From: Marinimicrobium sp038419845
GTDB lineage: Bacteria > Pseudomonadota > Gammaproteobacteria > Pseudomonadales > Cellvibrionaceae
Assembly (NCBI RefSeq): GCF_038419845.1
Contig: NZ_JBCAQT010000001.1
Location: forward strand, 248,001-312,000
Direction: 5' to 3'
Length of the DNA: 64,000 nucleotides
A program made the translations under genes and the position numbers. Of this stretch, positions 26,115 to 34,021 are shown in pieces. Below the pieces are notes generated by a model, which saw only the letters and a program-made list of their open reading frames with translations, did no database searches and had not been told where the DNA came from. Each line of letters opens with the position of its first letter. Within the stretch, counting starts at the first letter, position 1.

Positions 26115-27350
26115 TCATGGTGGCGACGGCTGGTCCGGTTTTGGCTGTTGTGGTTTGTAGGAAAACTGCACCAGCACAATCGCCACCAGCAGTGCCCAGC
26201 CCACCCGGCTGAAAATTGTGGTCAACGACAGATCCTGATCGATCAGCACGCCGAGCACAATGGGTGAGATCGCGGTGGAGATGATCATCAATGAGCTCAT
26301 CAGCGAGCGGATCGACCCCAGTTTTGCCGTGCCGTACACCTCGGCCCAGAGCGCACCGCCCACCGGACTGCCGGCGCCGATGGTCATCGCCAGAAGCATC
26401 ATGAACGGGGGCGCGACCCAGTGGCCGTCGACATAGGCGAGCAAAAACACGGCGGTCATCAGCGGAATCAGAACCACCCGCAACACGCCCTGGGCGCTGA
26501 AGCGGTCGATCAGAATACCGGTCACCAGCTGTGCGACCCAGTGCGTCACCCCGTAGGCAATAAAGCAGGTGGCGAGCCAGGCGGCGGTCCAGTCCTTCTC
26601 GGCCAGTATGAAACCCTGATGAATGAAAATGCCGGTGATCATGAAGGGGCCGCCCAGCACCGTGGGCAGCGCCAGCCAGAAGCGGTAGTCGCGCAGCATT
26701 TCACGCCGACCCGCGCTGCGGGCCAACACCTTGGCTGAGGCCGTGGCGGGCACCTGGTTGGCGTCGATGGGCGAGCGGCGCAGCAGCCAGGTGATCAGGG
26801 GAATGTAGATGGCCAGGGTCACCAGAGCGATCACCCCCCAGCTGCCGCGCCATCCCAGAGAGGCGATCAGAGCCACAGCGGCAATTGGCAGCACCACTTC
26901 GCCCACGGGTACGCCGCTGGCGGAGACGCTCAGGGCCTTGCCCCGGTCATCGTCAAAATGTCGGGCCATGGTGGTCTGAGCGGTGTGCGGCAGCAGTCCC
27001 TGGCCGCAGAAGCGCAGGAGAAAAAGGCCCAGCAACAGCATCAGGGGGTGAAATGCGAACGCCAGAACCAGGCAGGCGGCGGTCAGCCCCAGAGCGGCCG
27101 CCGTGGCAAAGTAACGCAGTGGCAAACGGTCTATCAGGCCGCCAAACGTCATGATCAGCAGACCACTGGCGAGCGTGGCCAGAGAGTAGAGCGAGCCATA
27201 GCGACCCGCCGATAAGCCCAGGGAGTCCTGAATGGGAGCGCCGTACCAGCTGATGAAAAACGACTGGCCGAAGTTGCCCCAGAAGATACTGACAAAACCG
27301 AAGGCCAGCAGGGGCCAGGATTGGATGATAAAACGAAAATACTGCTGCAA
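26115..27350 (-). CDS. MFS transporter
   Basis: A 411-residue carrier with twelve predicted helices and MFS loop features (GGLIDRLPLRY between helices 2 and 3; GILIDRFSAQG in the second half). It resembles monocarboxylate-type or uncharacterised MFS exporters; no substrate can be read from the sequence. It follows dapE on the same strand but a terminator lies between them, so it is likely a separate unit. Confidence 0.8.
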   Translation of the reverse strand: MQQYFRFIIQSWPLLAFGFVSIFWGNFGQSFFISWYGAPIQDSLGLSAGRYGSLYSLATLASGLLIMTFGGLIDRLPLRYFATAAALGLTAACLVLAFAFHPLMLLLGLFLLRFCGQGLLPHTAQTTMARHFDDDRGKALSVSASGVPVGEVVLPIAAVALIASLGWRGSWGVIALVTLAIYIPLITWLLRRSPIDANQVPATASAKVLARSAGRREMLRDYRFWLALPTVLGGPFMITGIFIHQGFILAEKDWTAAWLATCFIAYGVTHWVAQLVTGILIDRFSAQGVLRVVLIPLMTAVFLLAYVDGHWVAPPFMMLLAMTIGAGSPVGGALWAEVYGTAKLGSIRSLMSSLMIISTAISPIVLGVLIDQDLSLTTIFSRVGWALLVAIVLVQFSYKPQQPKPDQPSPP

Positions 27351-27389
27351 GGGAAAACCTGTAATCGGATGTTCAGAACAAGTGTATTG

Positions 27390-27415
27390 AAAAAGCCCGA
27401 CAGTGATGCCGGGCT
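27390..27415 (-). terminator. Rho-independent terminator after dapE
   Basis: On the minus strand AGCCCG(G)... pairs with ...CGGGCT around a short loop, followed by a run of T. It starts 16 nt past the dapE stop and separates the dap genes from the MFS gene. Confidence 0.75.
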
Positions 27416-27430
27416 GAATCTGCCTTTGGG

Positions 27431-28567
27431 TCAGGCGTCCAGCAGACGTTGCAATACGCCCTCATAGGTCCGGGTCAGAGTGTCGAGGTCATCGGCTCTG
27501 ACGTACTCATTCACTTTGTGAATGGTGGCATTGACCGGGCCGAGCTCCACCACCTGAGCGCCGGTGGGGGCAATGAAGCGCCCGTCGGAGGTGCCGCCGG
27601 CGGTCGACAGCAGGGGCTTGCTTCCGGTCTCGCTCTCGACGGCGGCAACCACGGCCTCCACCAGAGAGCCTTCGGCGGTGAGGAAGGGGTGCCCGCTGAG
27701 CTTCCAGTCGAGCTCGTAGTTGAGCCCGTGCCTGTTGAAAATTGCCTCGGTGCGCTCGCGCAGTTCGGCCTCGGTCACTTCGGTGGAAAAGCGGAAGTTG
27801 AACACCACTTCCACCTCGCCCGGAATGACATTGGTCGCGCCGGTGCCACCGTTGATGTTGGACACCTGAAAGCTGGTCGCCGGGAAAAACTCATTGCCCG
27901 CATCCCACTCGGCGGCGGCCAGTTCGGCCAGCGCCGGGGCCAGTTTGTGGATGGGGTTCTCGGCCAGATGCGGATAGGCTACATGGCCCTGAGTGCCCCT
28001 GACACGGAGCACGCCGCCGAGTGAGCCGCGCCGGCCGTTTTTGATCACATCGCCCACCCGGTCGGTGCTGGAGGGCTCGCCCACAATGCACCAGTCGATC
28101 CCGGTACCGTGCTGCTGCAACCAGTCCACGACTTTCACCGTGCCGTTGACCGAGGGGCCTTCCTCATCACTGGTGATCAGAAAGCCGATGCGGCCCTTGT
28201 GATCGGGGCAGCGCGCCACAAAGTTCTCACAGGCCACCACCATGGCCGCCAGGGAGCCTTTCATATCCGCGGCGCCGCGCCCGTAAAGCACACCGTCCTG
28301 AATCACCGGCTCAAACGGCGGGTGCAGCCACTGGTTTTCCGGGCCAGTGGGGACGACATCCGTGTGGCCGGCAAAGGCCAGTAATGGCCCGCCGCTGCCC
28401 CGGGTGGCCCAGAAATTGTCCACCTCGCCAAATGGCAGAAGCTCGACGGTAAAGCCGATTTTCTCCAGGCGTTCGATCATCAGCTCCTGGCAGCCGGCGT
28501 CTTCCGGGGTCACGGAGCGCCGGCGGATCAGGTCCTGAGCGAGTTCGAGTGTCGGGCTTGGGCTCAT
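27431..28567 (-). CDS. dapE: Succinyl-diaminopimelate desuccinylase
   Basis: A di-zinc M20 amidase of 378 residues that releases LL-diaminopimelate and succinate in lysine and peptidoglycan synthesis. The start is ATG 28567. Metal ligands are in AGHTDVVP and GRGAADMKGS; the catalytic Glu is in TSDEEGPSVNGT; the C-terminal His sits in the VNATIHKVNE block. It follows dapD after 20 nt, so lysine-pathway genes are grouped here with a yffB-like gene as in many gammaproteobacteria. Confidence 0.95.
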   Translation of the reverse strand: MSPSPTLELAQDLIRRRSVTPEDAGCQELMIERLEKIGFTVELLPFGEVDNFWATRGSGGPLLAFAGHTDVVPTGPENQWLHPPFEPVIQDGVLYGRGAADMKGSLAAMVVACENFVARCPDHKGRIGFLITSDEEGPSVNGTVKVVDWLQQHGTGIDWCIVGEPSSTDRVGDVIKNGRRGSLGGVLRVRGTQGHVAYPHLAENPIHKLAPALAELAAAEWDAGNEFFPATSFQVSNINGGTGATNVIPGEVEVVFNFRFSTEVTEAELRERTEAIFNRHGLNYELDWKLSGHPFLTAEGSLVEAVVAAVESETGSKPLLSTAGGTSDGRFIAPTGAQVVELGPVNATIHKVNEYVRADDLDTLTRTYEGVLQRLLDA

Positions 28568-28587
28568 GGTCGTTCTCGGGTCGGGGC

Positions 28588-29622
28588 TCAATTGTTTACA
28601 TGCAGGTCTTCGTTCAACTGCACCGCGCTCTTGTTGGTCACACATTCGACCCGGCCGCTGAGTGAATTGCGACGGAACAGCAGGCCGGACTGGTTGGCCA
28701 GCTCGCGCGCTTTGACGGTGTTGACCTCGTTACCCTGCTCATCTAGCACGGCCACCTTGGTGCCGGCGGTGATGTACAGGCCCGACTCGATGGTGCAGCG
28801 GTCGCCCAACGGGATACCGGTACCGGCGTTGGCGCCCAGCAGGCATTCTTTGCCCAGGGCAATCACGATATTGCCGCCGCCGGAGAGGGTACCCATGGTC
28901 GAGCTGCCGCCGCCCAGATCGGAACCGGAGCCGACAAACACGCCTGCGGAAATGCGGCCCTCAATCATGCCGGGGCCGTCGGTGCCCGCGTTAAAGTTGA
29001 CAAAGCCTTCGTGCATGATGGTGGTGCCTTCGCCCAGGTAGGCGCCGAGGCGCACGCGGGCGGTGTGAGCAATACGTACGCCCTTGGGCACCACGTAGTT
29101 GGTCATTTTGGGGAACTTGTCCACGCAGGATACTTCGAGCAGATCGCCTGCCAGACGGGCCTGCAGTTGCCGCTCGGGCAGCTCGTCCAGATCGACCGCG
29201 CCCTGGTTGGTCCAGGCTACATTGCGCAGGCAGCCGAACAGGCCGGTCAGGTTGGTGCCGTGGGGTTTAACCAGACGGTGCGAAATCAGATGTAGCTTCA
29301 GGTAGCCCTCGGGCACAGACTCGGGCGCGTTGTCTTCGGCCAGCAGGGTGGCGACCAGGGGCCGCTTGCTGTGAATGAACGCGCGGGCAATGGCCGCCTG
29401 CTCGCTGTCGCCGGCCGCATCCAGCGCGCTGGCCAGTGCCTGCATTTTGTCGACGTCCAGTTCAATGATCTGGTTGCCGCCCGTGTAATCCAGCGCTTTG
29501 ACCATGGCGTCGGTTGTGGCTTCGTTCGGGTTGAGCAGAGGCTGGGGGTAAAACACTTCCAGCCAATCGTTGTTCAGGTTCCGGGTGCCGACGCCGAGGC
29601 CGAGACTGTACAGCTTGGTCAT
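28588..29622 (-). CDS. dapD: Tetrahydrodipicolinate N-succinyltransferase (long type)
   Basis: A 344-residue enzyme using succinyl-CoA to make N-succinyl-2-amino-6-ketopimelate. The length and N-terminal extension mark the Pseudomonas-type DapD, not the 274-residue E. coli form. The left-handed beta-helix hexapeptide region spans about 180-290 (AHTARVRLGAYLGEGTTIMH, GRISAGVFVGSGSDLGGGSS). It lies between the yffB-like gene and dapE on the same strand. Confidence 0.95.
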   Translation of the reverse strand: MTKLYSLGLGVGTRNLNNDWLEVFYPQPLLNPNEATTDAMVKALDYTGGNQIIELDVDKMQALASALDAAGDSEQAAIARAFIHSKRPLVATLLAEDNAPESVPEGYLKLHLISHRLVKPHGTNLTGLFGCLRNVAWTNQGAVDLDELPERQLQARLAGDLLEVSCVDKFPKMTNYVVPKGVRIAHTARVRLGAYLGEGTTIMHEGFVNFNAGTDGPGMIEGRISAGVFVGSGSDLGGGSSTMGTLSGGGNIVIALGKECLLGANAGTGIPLGDRCTIESGLYITAGTKVAVLDEQGNEVNTVKARELANQSGLLFRRNSLSGRVECVTNKSAVQLNEDLHVNN

Positions 29623-29668
29623 AATATCCTTCCGTTTGTATTCAGTATCAATGAGTCGTCAGTATCGA

Positions 29669-30019
29669 TTAAAGGTTGAAAAGGTGTTGATAGTCGGCCG
29701 GTTTGAACCCCAGATGGCGGGACTCACCGATATCGAGCAGAGGGCGTTTGATCAGGGTGGGTTGCTCCAGCACCAGATCGGCGGCCTTGTCGGACGTCAG
29801 CCCGGCGCGGGTCGTCTCGTCCAGGGCCTTCCAGCTGGTGCTGCGCTTGTTGACCAGCGCCAGGCCCAGCTCATCCAGCCACTGCTCCACTTGCGCGCGA
29901 CTGATGCCGTCCGTGCGGACGTCGTGAAAGCGGTACGCTATAGCGTTATCGTCCAGCCAGCGACGGGCTTTTTTCACGGTGTCGCAGTTTTTGATGCCGT
30001 AGAGAGTGATGTTGCCCAT
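29669..30019 (-). CDS. yffB: ArsC/Spx-family protein, YffB-like
   Basis: A 116-residue thioredoxin-fold protein from ATG 30019. It starts NITLYGIKNCDTVKKARRWL, with a single Cys in the ArsC-type position, and has RPLLDIG near the C-terminus. The family includes arsenate reductases and Spx regulators, but the context decides for YffB: in E. coli yffB lies next to dapE. YffB function is unproven; glutathione-linked reductase activity has been suggested. It precedes dapD by 46 nt. Confidence 0.8.
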   Translation of the reverse strand: MGNITLYGIKNCDTVKKARRWLDDNAIAYRFHDVRTDGISRAQVEQWLDELGLALVNKRSTSWKALDETTRAGLTSDKAADLVLEQPTLIKRPLLDIGESRHLGFKPADYQHLFNL

Positions 30020-30116
30020 GGGTTCTGAATGCTCGTTGACAAAACCCGATATGGTACCAAAAAAGGGGGGCGAGCGCAGCAGGGGCGGCCAGTGGGCCGC
30101 TGCCTGGACTGCACCG

Positions 30117-30710
30117 TCAGGACAGGGCTTTGCCCACAAGTGCCTGCATGGGTGCCGACATCGGGAGCTTGAGCGCTGCCTCGTGACCTTGCGGCGACAT
30201 CTTGCGCCAGGTCTTCTGGATGATGTCGATCAGTTTGGCTTCGTCGTGTTTCTGCGCGAAGCCATCCAGGTAGTGCCGGAGAAATACCAGACAGATGACA
30301 TCTTCCAGCGTCTGCACTTCCGGGTCGCGCTTGAGATTGCGCTTGATCAACAGGTTCTGGACTCGCTCGATGCTCTCCGGGTCGTAGCCGTTTTGGGCCA
30401 TGATTTCGCCCGCCACCCGGCCGTGAAAAAGCGCCAGCTCGCTGCGCCACTTTTTGTAGCCGGCGCGACCCTCCGGGTAGTCGCTGCGGGGACTTTCCCA
30501 GCGGCGAATGTGCTGACACCGGGCGGCCAACTGCAGGATCTCCGAGGCGTCGGGCGCGAACCGGGCCAGCTCCTCGCTCATACGCTGGCCGTAGAGCCAT
30601 TCCTTGGGGTGATTCTCGCCATCGGCCCACTCAGTGTTGGGGTCCTCCCGGTTAGCGGCATCGAAGTCGGCCAGGGTCTGGGTCAGGCGTGTGTTGTCCG
30701 GTTGCGGCAT
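30117..30710 (-). CDS. DUF4202 domain protein
   Basis: A 197-residue soluble protein from ATG 30710. It shows the DUF4202 pattern: WLYGQRMSEELARFAPDAS, CQHIRRWESPRSDYPEGRA with His residues suggestive of an HD-like fold, and FLRHYLDGFAQKHDEAK. The function is not known. It starts 49 nt after the fnr gene on the same strand and may be co-transcribed with it. Confidence 0.75.
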   Translation of the reverse strand: MPQPDNTRLTQTLADFDAANREDPNTEWADGENHPKEWLYGQRMSEELARFAPDASEILQLAARCQHIRRWESPRSDYPEGRAGYKKWRSELALFHGRVAGEIMAQNGYDPESIERVQNLLIKRNLKRDPEVQTLEDVICLVFLRHYLDGFAQKHDEAKLIDIIQKTWRKMSPQGHEAALKLPMSAPMQALVGKALS

Positions 30711-30759
30711 GGAAAAACTCTGGAGTCTGGATGGGTTGACGGGTGGCCGAAACGTGCAG

Positions 30760-31500
30760 TCAATCGCTGTAGTTGGCCAATCGGCGCAGCTGGGACATGT
30801 CCAGTATCCGGATTTCCTTCTTGTTGACGGCCAGCACTTCCTGCTGTTGCAGGCGGCCAAAAACCCGGCTGATGGTTTCGATGGTCAGGCCCAGGAAGTT
30901 GCCGATATCAGTGCGGGACATGGGCAGGCGGAACTCGCTCGCCGAGAGTTTGCGCCGGCTGTTGCGCTTGGAGAAACTCAGCAGCAGCGCCGCGACCCGC
31001 TCTTCGGAATTGCTCTTGCTCAGCAGGGTGATCAGCTGCTGGTCCTGGGTGATTTCGCGGCTCAGGAGTTGGAAGACGTTGCGCTGCAGCGAAGGTATCT
31101 TGAGGCTCAGTTCCTCCATACGCTGGAAGGGAATCTCGCACACCGAGGCGGTTTCCAGTGCGACCACCGTGTTGGTGTAGCGGCTCTCGGCAATGCCGTC
31201 GAGACCCACCAGCTCGCCGGGCAAATAGAAGCCGGTAATCTGTTCCTGCCCGCGCTCGTCCAGGGTGGAGGCCTTGACCGTGCCCGAACGGATCGCGTAG
31301 AGCGACAGGAAGGGCTCATTGGCCCGGTACAGGTGCTCGCCTTTCTGCAGCGGTCGACCGCGCTGAACGATCTGGTTGAGCTGATCAACGTCTTCCAGAT
31401 GGAGGCTCAGCGGCAGGCACAGGGTATTCAGCCGGCAGGTACCACAGGAGGCCTGCTGGTTGTGGTCGCATTGGTTTTCTTGGGTGCTGATCCTGATCAT
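30760..31500 (-). CDS. fnr: Fnr/Anr oxygen-sensing transcription regulator
   Basis: A 246-residue CRP-family regulator. Cys 19, 22 and 28 in CGTCRLNTLC plus a Cys near 120 (TASVCEIPF) are the four ligands of the oxygen-labile [4Fe-4S] cluster. The helix-turn-helix region is MSRTDIGNFLGLTIETISRVF, whose ETISRVFGRL matches the Fnr recognition helix, so target sites should be TTGAT-N4-ATCAA. It switches genes between aerobic and anaerobic growth. It is divergent from the cold shock gene with 317 nt between. I saw no clear Fnr box in its own upstream region. Confidence 0.93.
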   Translation of the reverse strand: MIRISTQENQCDHNQQASCGTCRLNTLCLPLSLHLEDVDQLNQIVQRGRPLQKGEHLYRANEPFLSLYAIRSGTVKASTLDERGQEQITGFYLPGELVGLDGIAESRYTNTVVALETASVCEIPFQRMEELSLKIPSLQRNVFQLLSREITQDQQLITLLSKSNSEERVAALLLSFSKRNSRRKLSASEFRLPMSRTDIGNFLGLTIETISRVFGRLQQQEVLAVNKKEIRILDMSQLRRLANYSD

Positions 31501-31817
31501 CTCGTCTTCCCAGCTGGCTGATCAGGCTATTGTTGCAGCTTTGGGGTAGCGGGTAAAGCGAGGTCTCAAGGGTGTTGTGGCTGGGGGTTTACATCCGGCA
31601 AAAAGCGGGTTTATAGTTGTTGTGCTGGCCAAACGCAGCATTATTTATGGTTACATCGTTGTCCTGGCAAGCCTTTCAGCCTGTCTTTAGAACCTCGTTT
31701 TGTTTGTCATAAGTAAGTGAAGACAGCCAGCGAGTCGCCATTGGGGCGGCGCGGGGATTTGCCCTGTCCGCCCGGTGGGAAATTATTATCTGCATTTGAA
31801 ATGCTGGAGGTTTTGCT
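31501..31817. other. Divergent intergenic region fnr / cold shock gene
   Basis: No coding frame of interest. It contains the candidate cold shock promoter (31588-31617) and a leader of about 190 nt, long as is usual for cspA-type mRNAs. The leader ends with GGAGG (31806-31810) 7 nt before the ATG. The fnr promoter must be at its left end, but I could not place it. Confidence 0.5.
31588..31617 (+). promoter_or_regulatory. Sigma-70 promoter of the cold shock gene
   Basis: TTTACA (31588-31593) and TATAGT (31612-31617) with an 18-nt spacer, the only good pair in the right orientation. It predicts an untranslated leader near 190 nt. Confidence 0.45.
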
Positions 31818-32024
31818 ATGTCCAGAAGTACGGGTACTGTTAAGTGGTTCAATGAGTCCAAGGGCTTCGGGTTTATTGAGATGGAAGGCGGTAAGGATGT
31901 TTTTGTCCATTACAGCGCTATCTCCGGCTCGGGGTTCAAGACCCTGGCCGAGGGCCAGCAAGTAGAGTTCGACGTCAAAGATGGCCAGAAGGGCCCGCAG
32001 GCGGATAACGTGGTTGCGATGTAA
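31818..32024 (+). CDS. Cold shock-like RNA chaperone (CspA family)
   Basis: A 68-residue single cold shock domain. RNP1 is KGFGFIEM and RNP2 is DVFVHYSAI. It opens TGTVKWFNESKG as in CspA/CspD. Such proteins melt RNA structure during cold or stationary phase. A strong GGAGG lies 7 nt before the ATG and an intrinsic terminator follows, so it is a single-gene unit. Confidence 0.95.
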   Translation: MSRSTGTVKWFNESKGFGFIEMEGGKDVFVHYSAISGSGFKTLAEGQQVEFDVKDGQKGPQADNVVAM

Positions 32025-32046
32025 CCCCTGAACGCAAGCGTTCCTC

Positions 32047-32080
32047 AAAAAACCGCGCCCCGGCGCGGTTTTTTGTTTTT
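32047..32080 (+). terminator. Intrinsic terminator of the cold shock gene
   Basis: A 13-bp stem, AAAAAACCGCGCC / GGCGCGGTTTTTT, with a 2-nt gap as written (some end pairs will open to form the loop), and a T-rich tail. It starts 22 nt after the stop codon. The A/T symmetry lets it act on both strands. Confidence 0.9.
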
Positions 32081-32166
32081 TGGCGATCCGCTTCCTTGTT
32101 GTGTCCGGGTCCGGCCCGCTCAGGGGTAAGGTCCTCCGCGCTCCGTAGAGCCCACCATCCGATCTC

Positions 32167-32198
32167 GTAGGGCGGATAAGCGTCAAGCGCATCCGCCA
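32167..32198. repeat. GTAGGGC-type hairpin repeat, copy 1
   Basis: Starts GTAGGGCGGATAAGCG and ends CGCATCCGCC, the two parts forming a stem with a 5-nt loop. Relatives occur at 60891-60976 and 62171-62220 in this window. Similar short palindromes are dispersed in many proteobacterial intergenic regions. Confidence 0.6.
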
Positions 32199-32265
32199 CA
32201 AAGAGCATACATTTCCAACAATATTTCTGGAGAGCCCGGTTCTACAAGGCTCGTAGGACCGATTT

Positions 32266-32429
32266 GCGGTGGACTGTTCCAAGACCGTCAACCGCGGGAC
32301 TAGTGTTGACGAGTTACAGGGATGTAGTTCACTCGCCACATCCATGTGGCTCGCCCTTCGGGCAGCCTTCGGCTGTGCTAATCGGCTATCCTGCCGATTA
32401 GTGCCACGTGTCTTGGAACAGTCCACCGC
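32266..32429. repeat. Hairpin element C (20-bp perfect stem, structured loop)
   Basis: The left arm 32266-32285 (GCGGTGGACTGTTCCAAGAC) is the perfect reverse complement of 32410-32429. The 124-nt loop contains nested hairpins: GCCACAT-CC-ATGTGGC, GCCC-TTC-GGGC, AGCC-TTC-GGCT and TAATCGGC-TATCCT-GCCGATTA. The piece CACATCCATGTGGCTC (32337-32352) is nearly the same as part of the loops of elements A and B, but the stem is unrelated to theirs. Confidence 0.85.
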
Positions 32430-32466
32430 GAAGCGGGCCGGACGTTACGTCAGCACCGAAGGGTGA

Positions 32467-33276
32467 CTACAACCCCGGCTCAAGCTCGAGAAAAAACAGC
32501 TTGGGCCAGTTCTTGCCGGTGACCCACAGGCCATTGCGCTCGGGGTCATAGGCAATGCCATTGAGCACCTGCTGGGAACCGCGCGGAGCCTCGCGCCGTA
32601 CCAGGGCGCTCAGATCCAGCCGGCCCACCACCTCGCCGGACTCCGGATCAATCTGCACCAGACGATCCGATTGCCAGATATTGGCCCAGACATAGCCGTT
32701 GATGTATTCCAGCTCATTCAGCCGACTGACCGGCCGGCCCTCCTCGGTCACCGGCAGGCTGCGGATCAGGCTGAAATCATCCAGCCGATGAAAATGCAAC
32801 TGGCTCGAGCCGTCCGTGCGGATCAGCTGTTCGCCGTCGTCGGTCAGGCCCCAGCCTTCTCCTGTATACTGACGGCGCTCCAGCAGCGCGAAAGTGTTCC
32901 GGTCAAACACGAACAGGGTGTTTTCCCGCCAGGTCAGCAGATACAGCTTATTGTCCACGTCGGTCAGGCCCTCGGCGAAGTACTCATCCGCCAGTGCTTC
33001 TTCCTGGTCTGGCACCCGGCCATCCTGGCGGTACCGGACCAGACGCGACTGGCCGTAGCGCCCGCCGCTCTCGTAGAATTGCCCGCCGTGCAGGAGCAGC
33101 CCCTGGGTAAACAGGGTGGTATCGTGCGGCCGGTCTTCCACAAGGCGGTAGTCGTAGTCGGTGGGGGCCTCCGCACCGGCACAGGCGGCGAGGAGGAAGC
33201 TGCTCAGCGCCAGGGGGGCGACAAGCCGGCGGGTAAAAAGGCCTGGGAAAAAGGGTACGGATAGAGAACGGCTCAT
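32467..33276 (-). CDS. Glutaminyl-peptide cyclotransferase, lipoprotein form
   Basis: A 269-residue protein of the plant/bacterial-type glutamine cyclotransferase family (five-bladed beta propeller), which turns N-terminal Gln into pyroglutamate. A lipoprotein signal ends in LLAAC (Cys about 32), so it is probably anchored in the envelope. Repeated blades are visible, including FTQGLLLHGGQFYESGGRYG near the start and ELEYINGYVWANIWQSDR and LNGIAYDPERNGLWVTGKNW near the end. Its target peptides are unknown. It is divergent from DUF502 with 53 nt between. Confidence 0.88.
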   Translation of the reverse strand: MSRSLSVPFFPGLFTRRLVAPLALSSFLLAACAGAEAPTDYDYRLVEDRPHDTTLFTQGLLLHGGQFYESGGRYGQSRLVRYRQDGRVPDQEEALADEYFAEGLTDVDNKLYLLTWRENTLFVFDRNTFALLERRQYTGEGWGLTDDGEQLIRTDGSSQLHFHRLDDFSLIRSLPVTEEGRPVSRLNELEYINGYVWANIWQSDRLVQIDPESGEVVGRLDLSALVRREAPRGSQQVLNGIAYDPERNGLWVTGKNWPKLFFLELEPGL

Positions 33277-33329
33277 GAACTCAACACTCGGTCATCGGGT
33301 GTCCCATGGTAATCAATAGGTAGGCATTA

Positions 33330-34010
33330 ATGAAACGTTGGCAGTCATATATTGGCCTGACACTGCTGGGCGGCTTGATCGTCGCGCTCCCGATTGCGAT
33401 CTTCATCCTGCTGCTGCAATGGCTTCTGGGCCTGATCACAGGGATCATTTCACCGCTGAGCAACTGGCTGGCAAGCTGGATGCCGCTGGCCGGCATCGTG
33501 TCCGACCTGTTGGGAATGATCCTGGTGCTGGGCGCTTTTTTTCTGGTGGGGCTGGCGGTCAAGACCAGCGTGGGCCGCTGGTTGCACACCTATATTGATC
33601 AATGGCTCACACGCTTTGCGCCGGGTTACAGCACCATCCGCGAAGTGGTCATGCAGTTCATGGGCGGCGACAACAACACCTCACTGCTGCGCGGTCAGGT
33701 GTGCCGGGCCTACATCATGGGGCGACAGAGCCCGGTGTCGGTGACCGCGATCGTGACAGCGCGACACAGTAATGGTGATTGCACCGTCTACGTGCCCACC
33801 GCGCCCATTCCCTCCTCGGGGTTTGTCTATCATCTGGGGGAAGACTGCGTGGAACTGTTGCCGCATATCAGCGTGGAAGCGGCGATGCGCACAGTGATCT
33901 CCTGTGGCAGCGGCTCGCAGATCATCAGCGAGCGGCCCGAGGAAAAGCCGGTGGAGGAGCCGAAGAAAGAACCGGTGGAAGCGCAGGCCCCGCGCCAGAG
34001 CGGCGGGTGA
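33330..34010 (+). CDS. DUF502 family membrane protein
   Basis: A 226-residue protein with two strong membrane helices (about 7-32 and 52-80), then a soluble domain with FAPGYSTIREVVMQFM and VYVPTAPIPSSGFVYHLGED, the typical DUF502 blocks. The C-terminus is a charged Glu/Lys/Pro-rich tail (about 198-226). Function unknown. The start ATG 33330 follows a weak TAGG. It converges on mnmC with an 11-nt gap. Confidence 0.82.
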   Translation: MKRWQSYIGLTLLGGLIVALPIAIFILLLQWLLGLITGIISPLSNWLASWMPLAGIVSDLLGMILVLGAFFLVGLAVKTSVGRWLHTYIDQWLTRFAPGYSTIREVVMQFMGGDNNTSLLRGQVCRAYIMGRQSPVSVTAIVTARHSNGDCTVYVPTAPIPSSGFVYHLGEDCVELLPHISVEAAMRTVISCGSGSQIISERPEEKPVEEPKKEPVEAQAPRQSGG

Positions 34011-34021
34011 TCGGCTGGCGC

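Larger units (their letters stand above)
32025..32466. other. Non-coding region after the cold shock gene
   Basis: This 442-nt gap holds, in order, the cold shock terminator (32047-32080), a GTAGGGC-type hairpin repeat (32167-32198) and the large hairpin element C (32266-32429). No coding frame is convincing. Confidence 0.7.
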
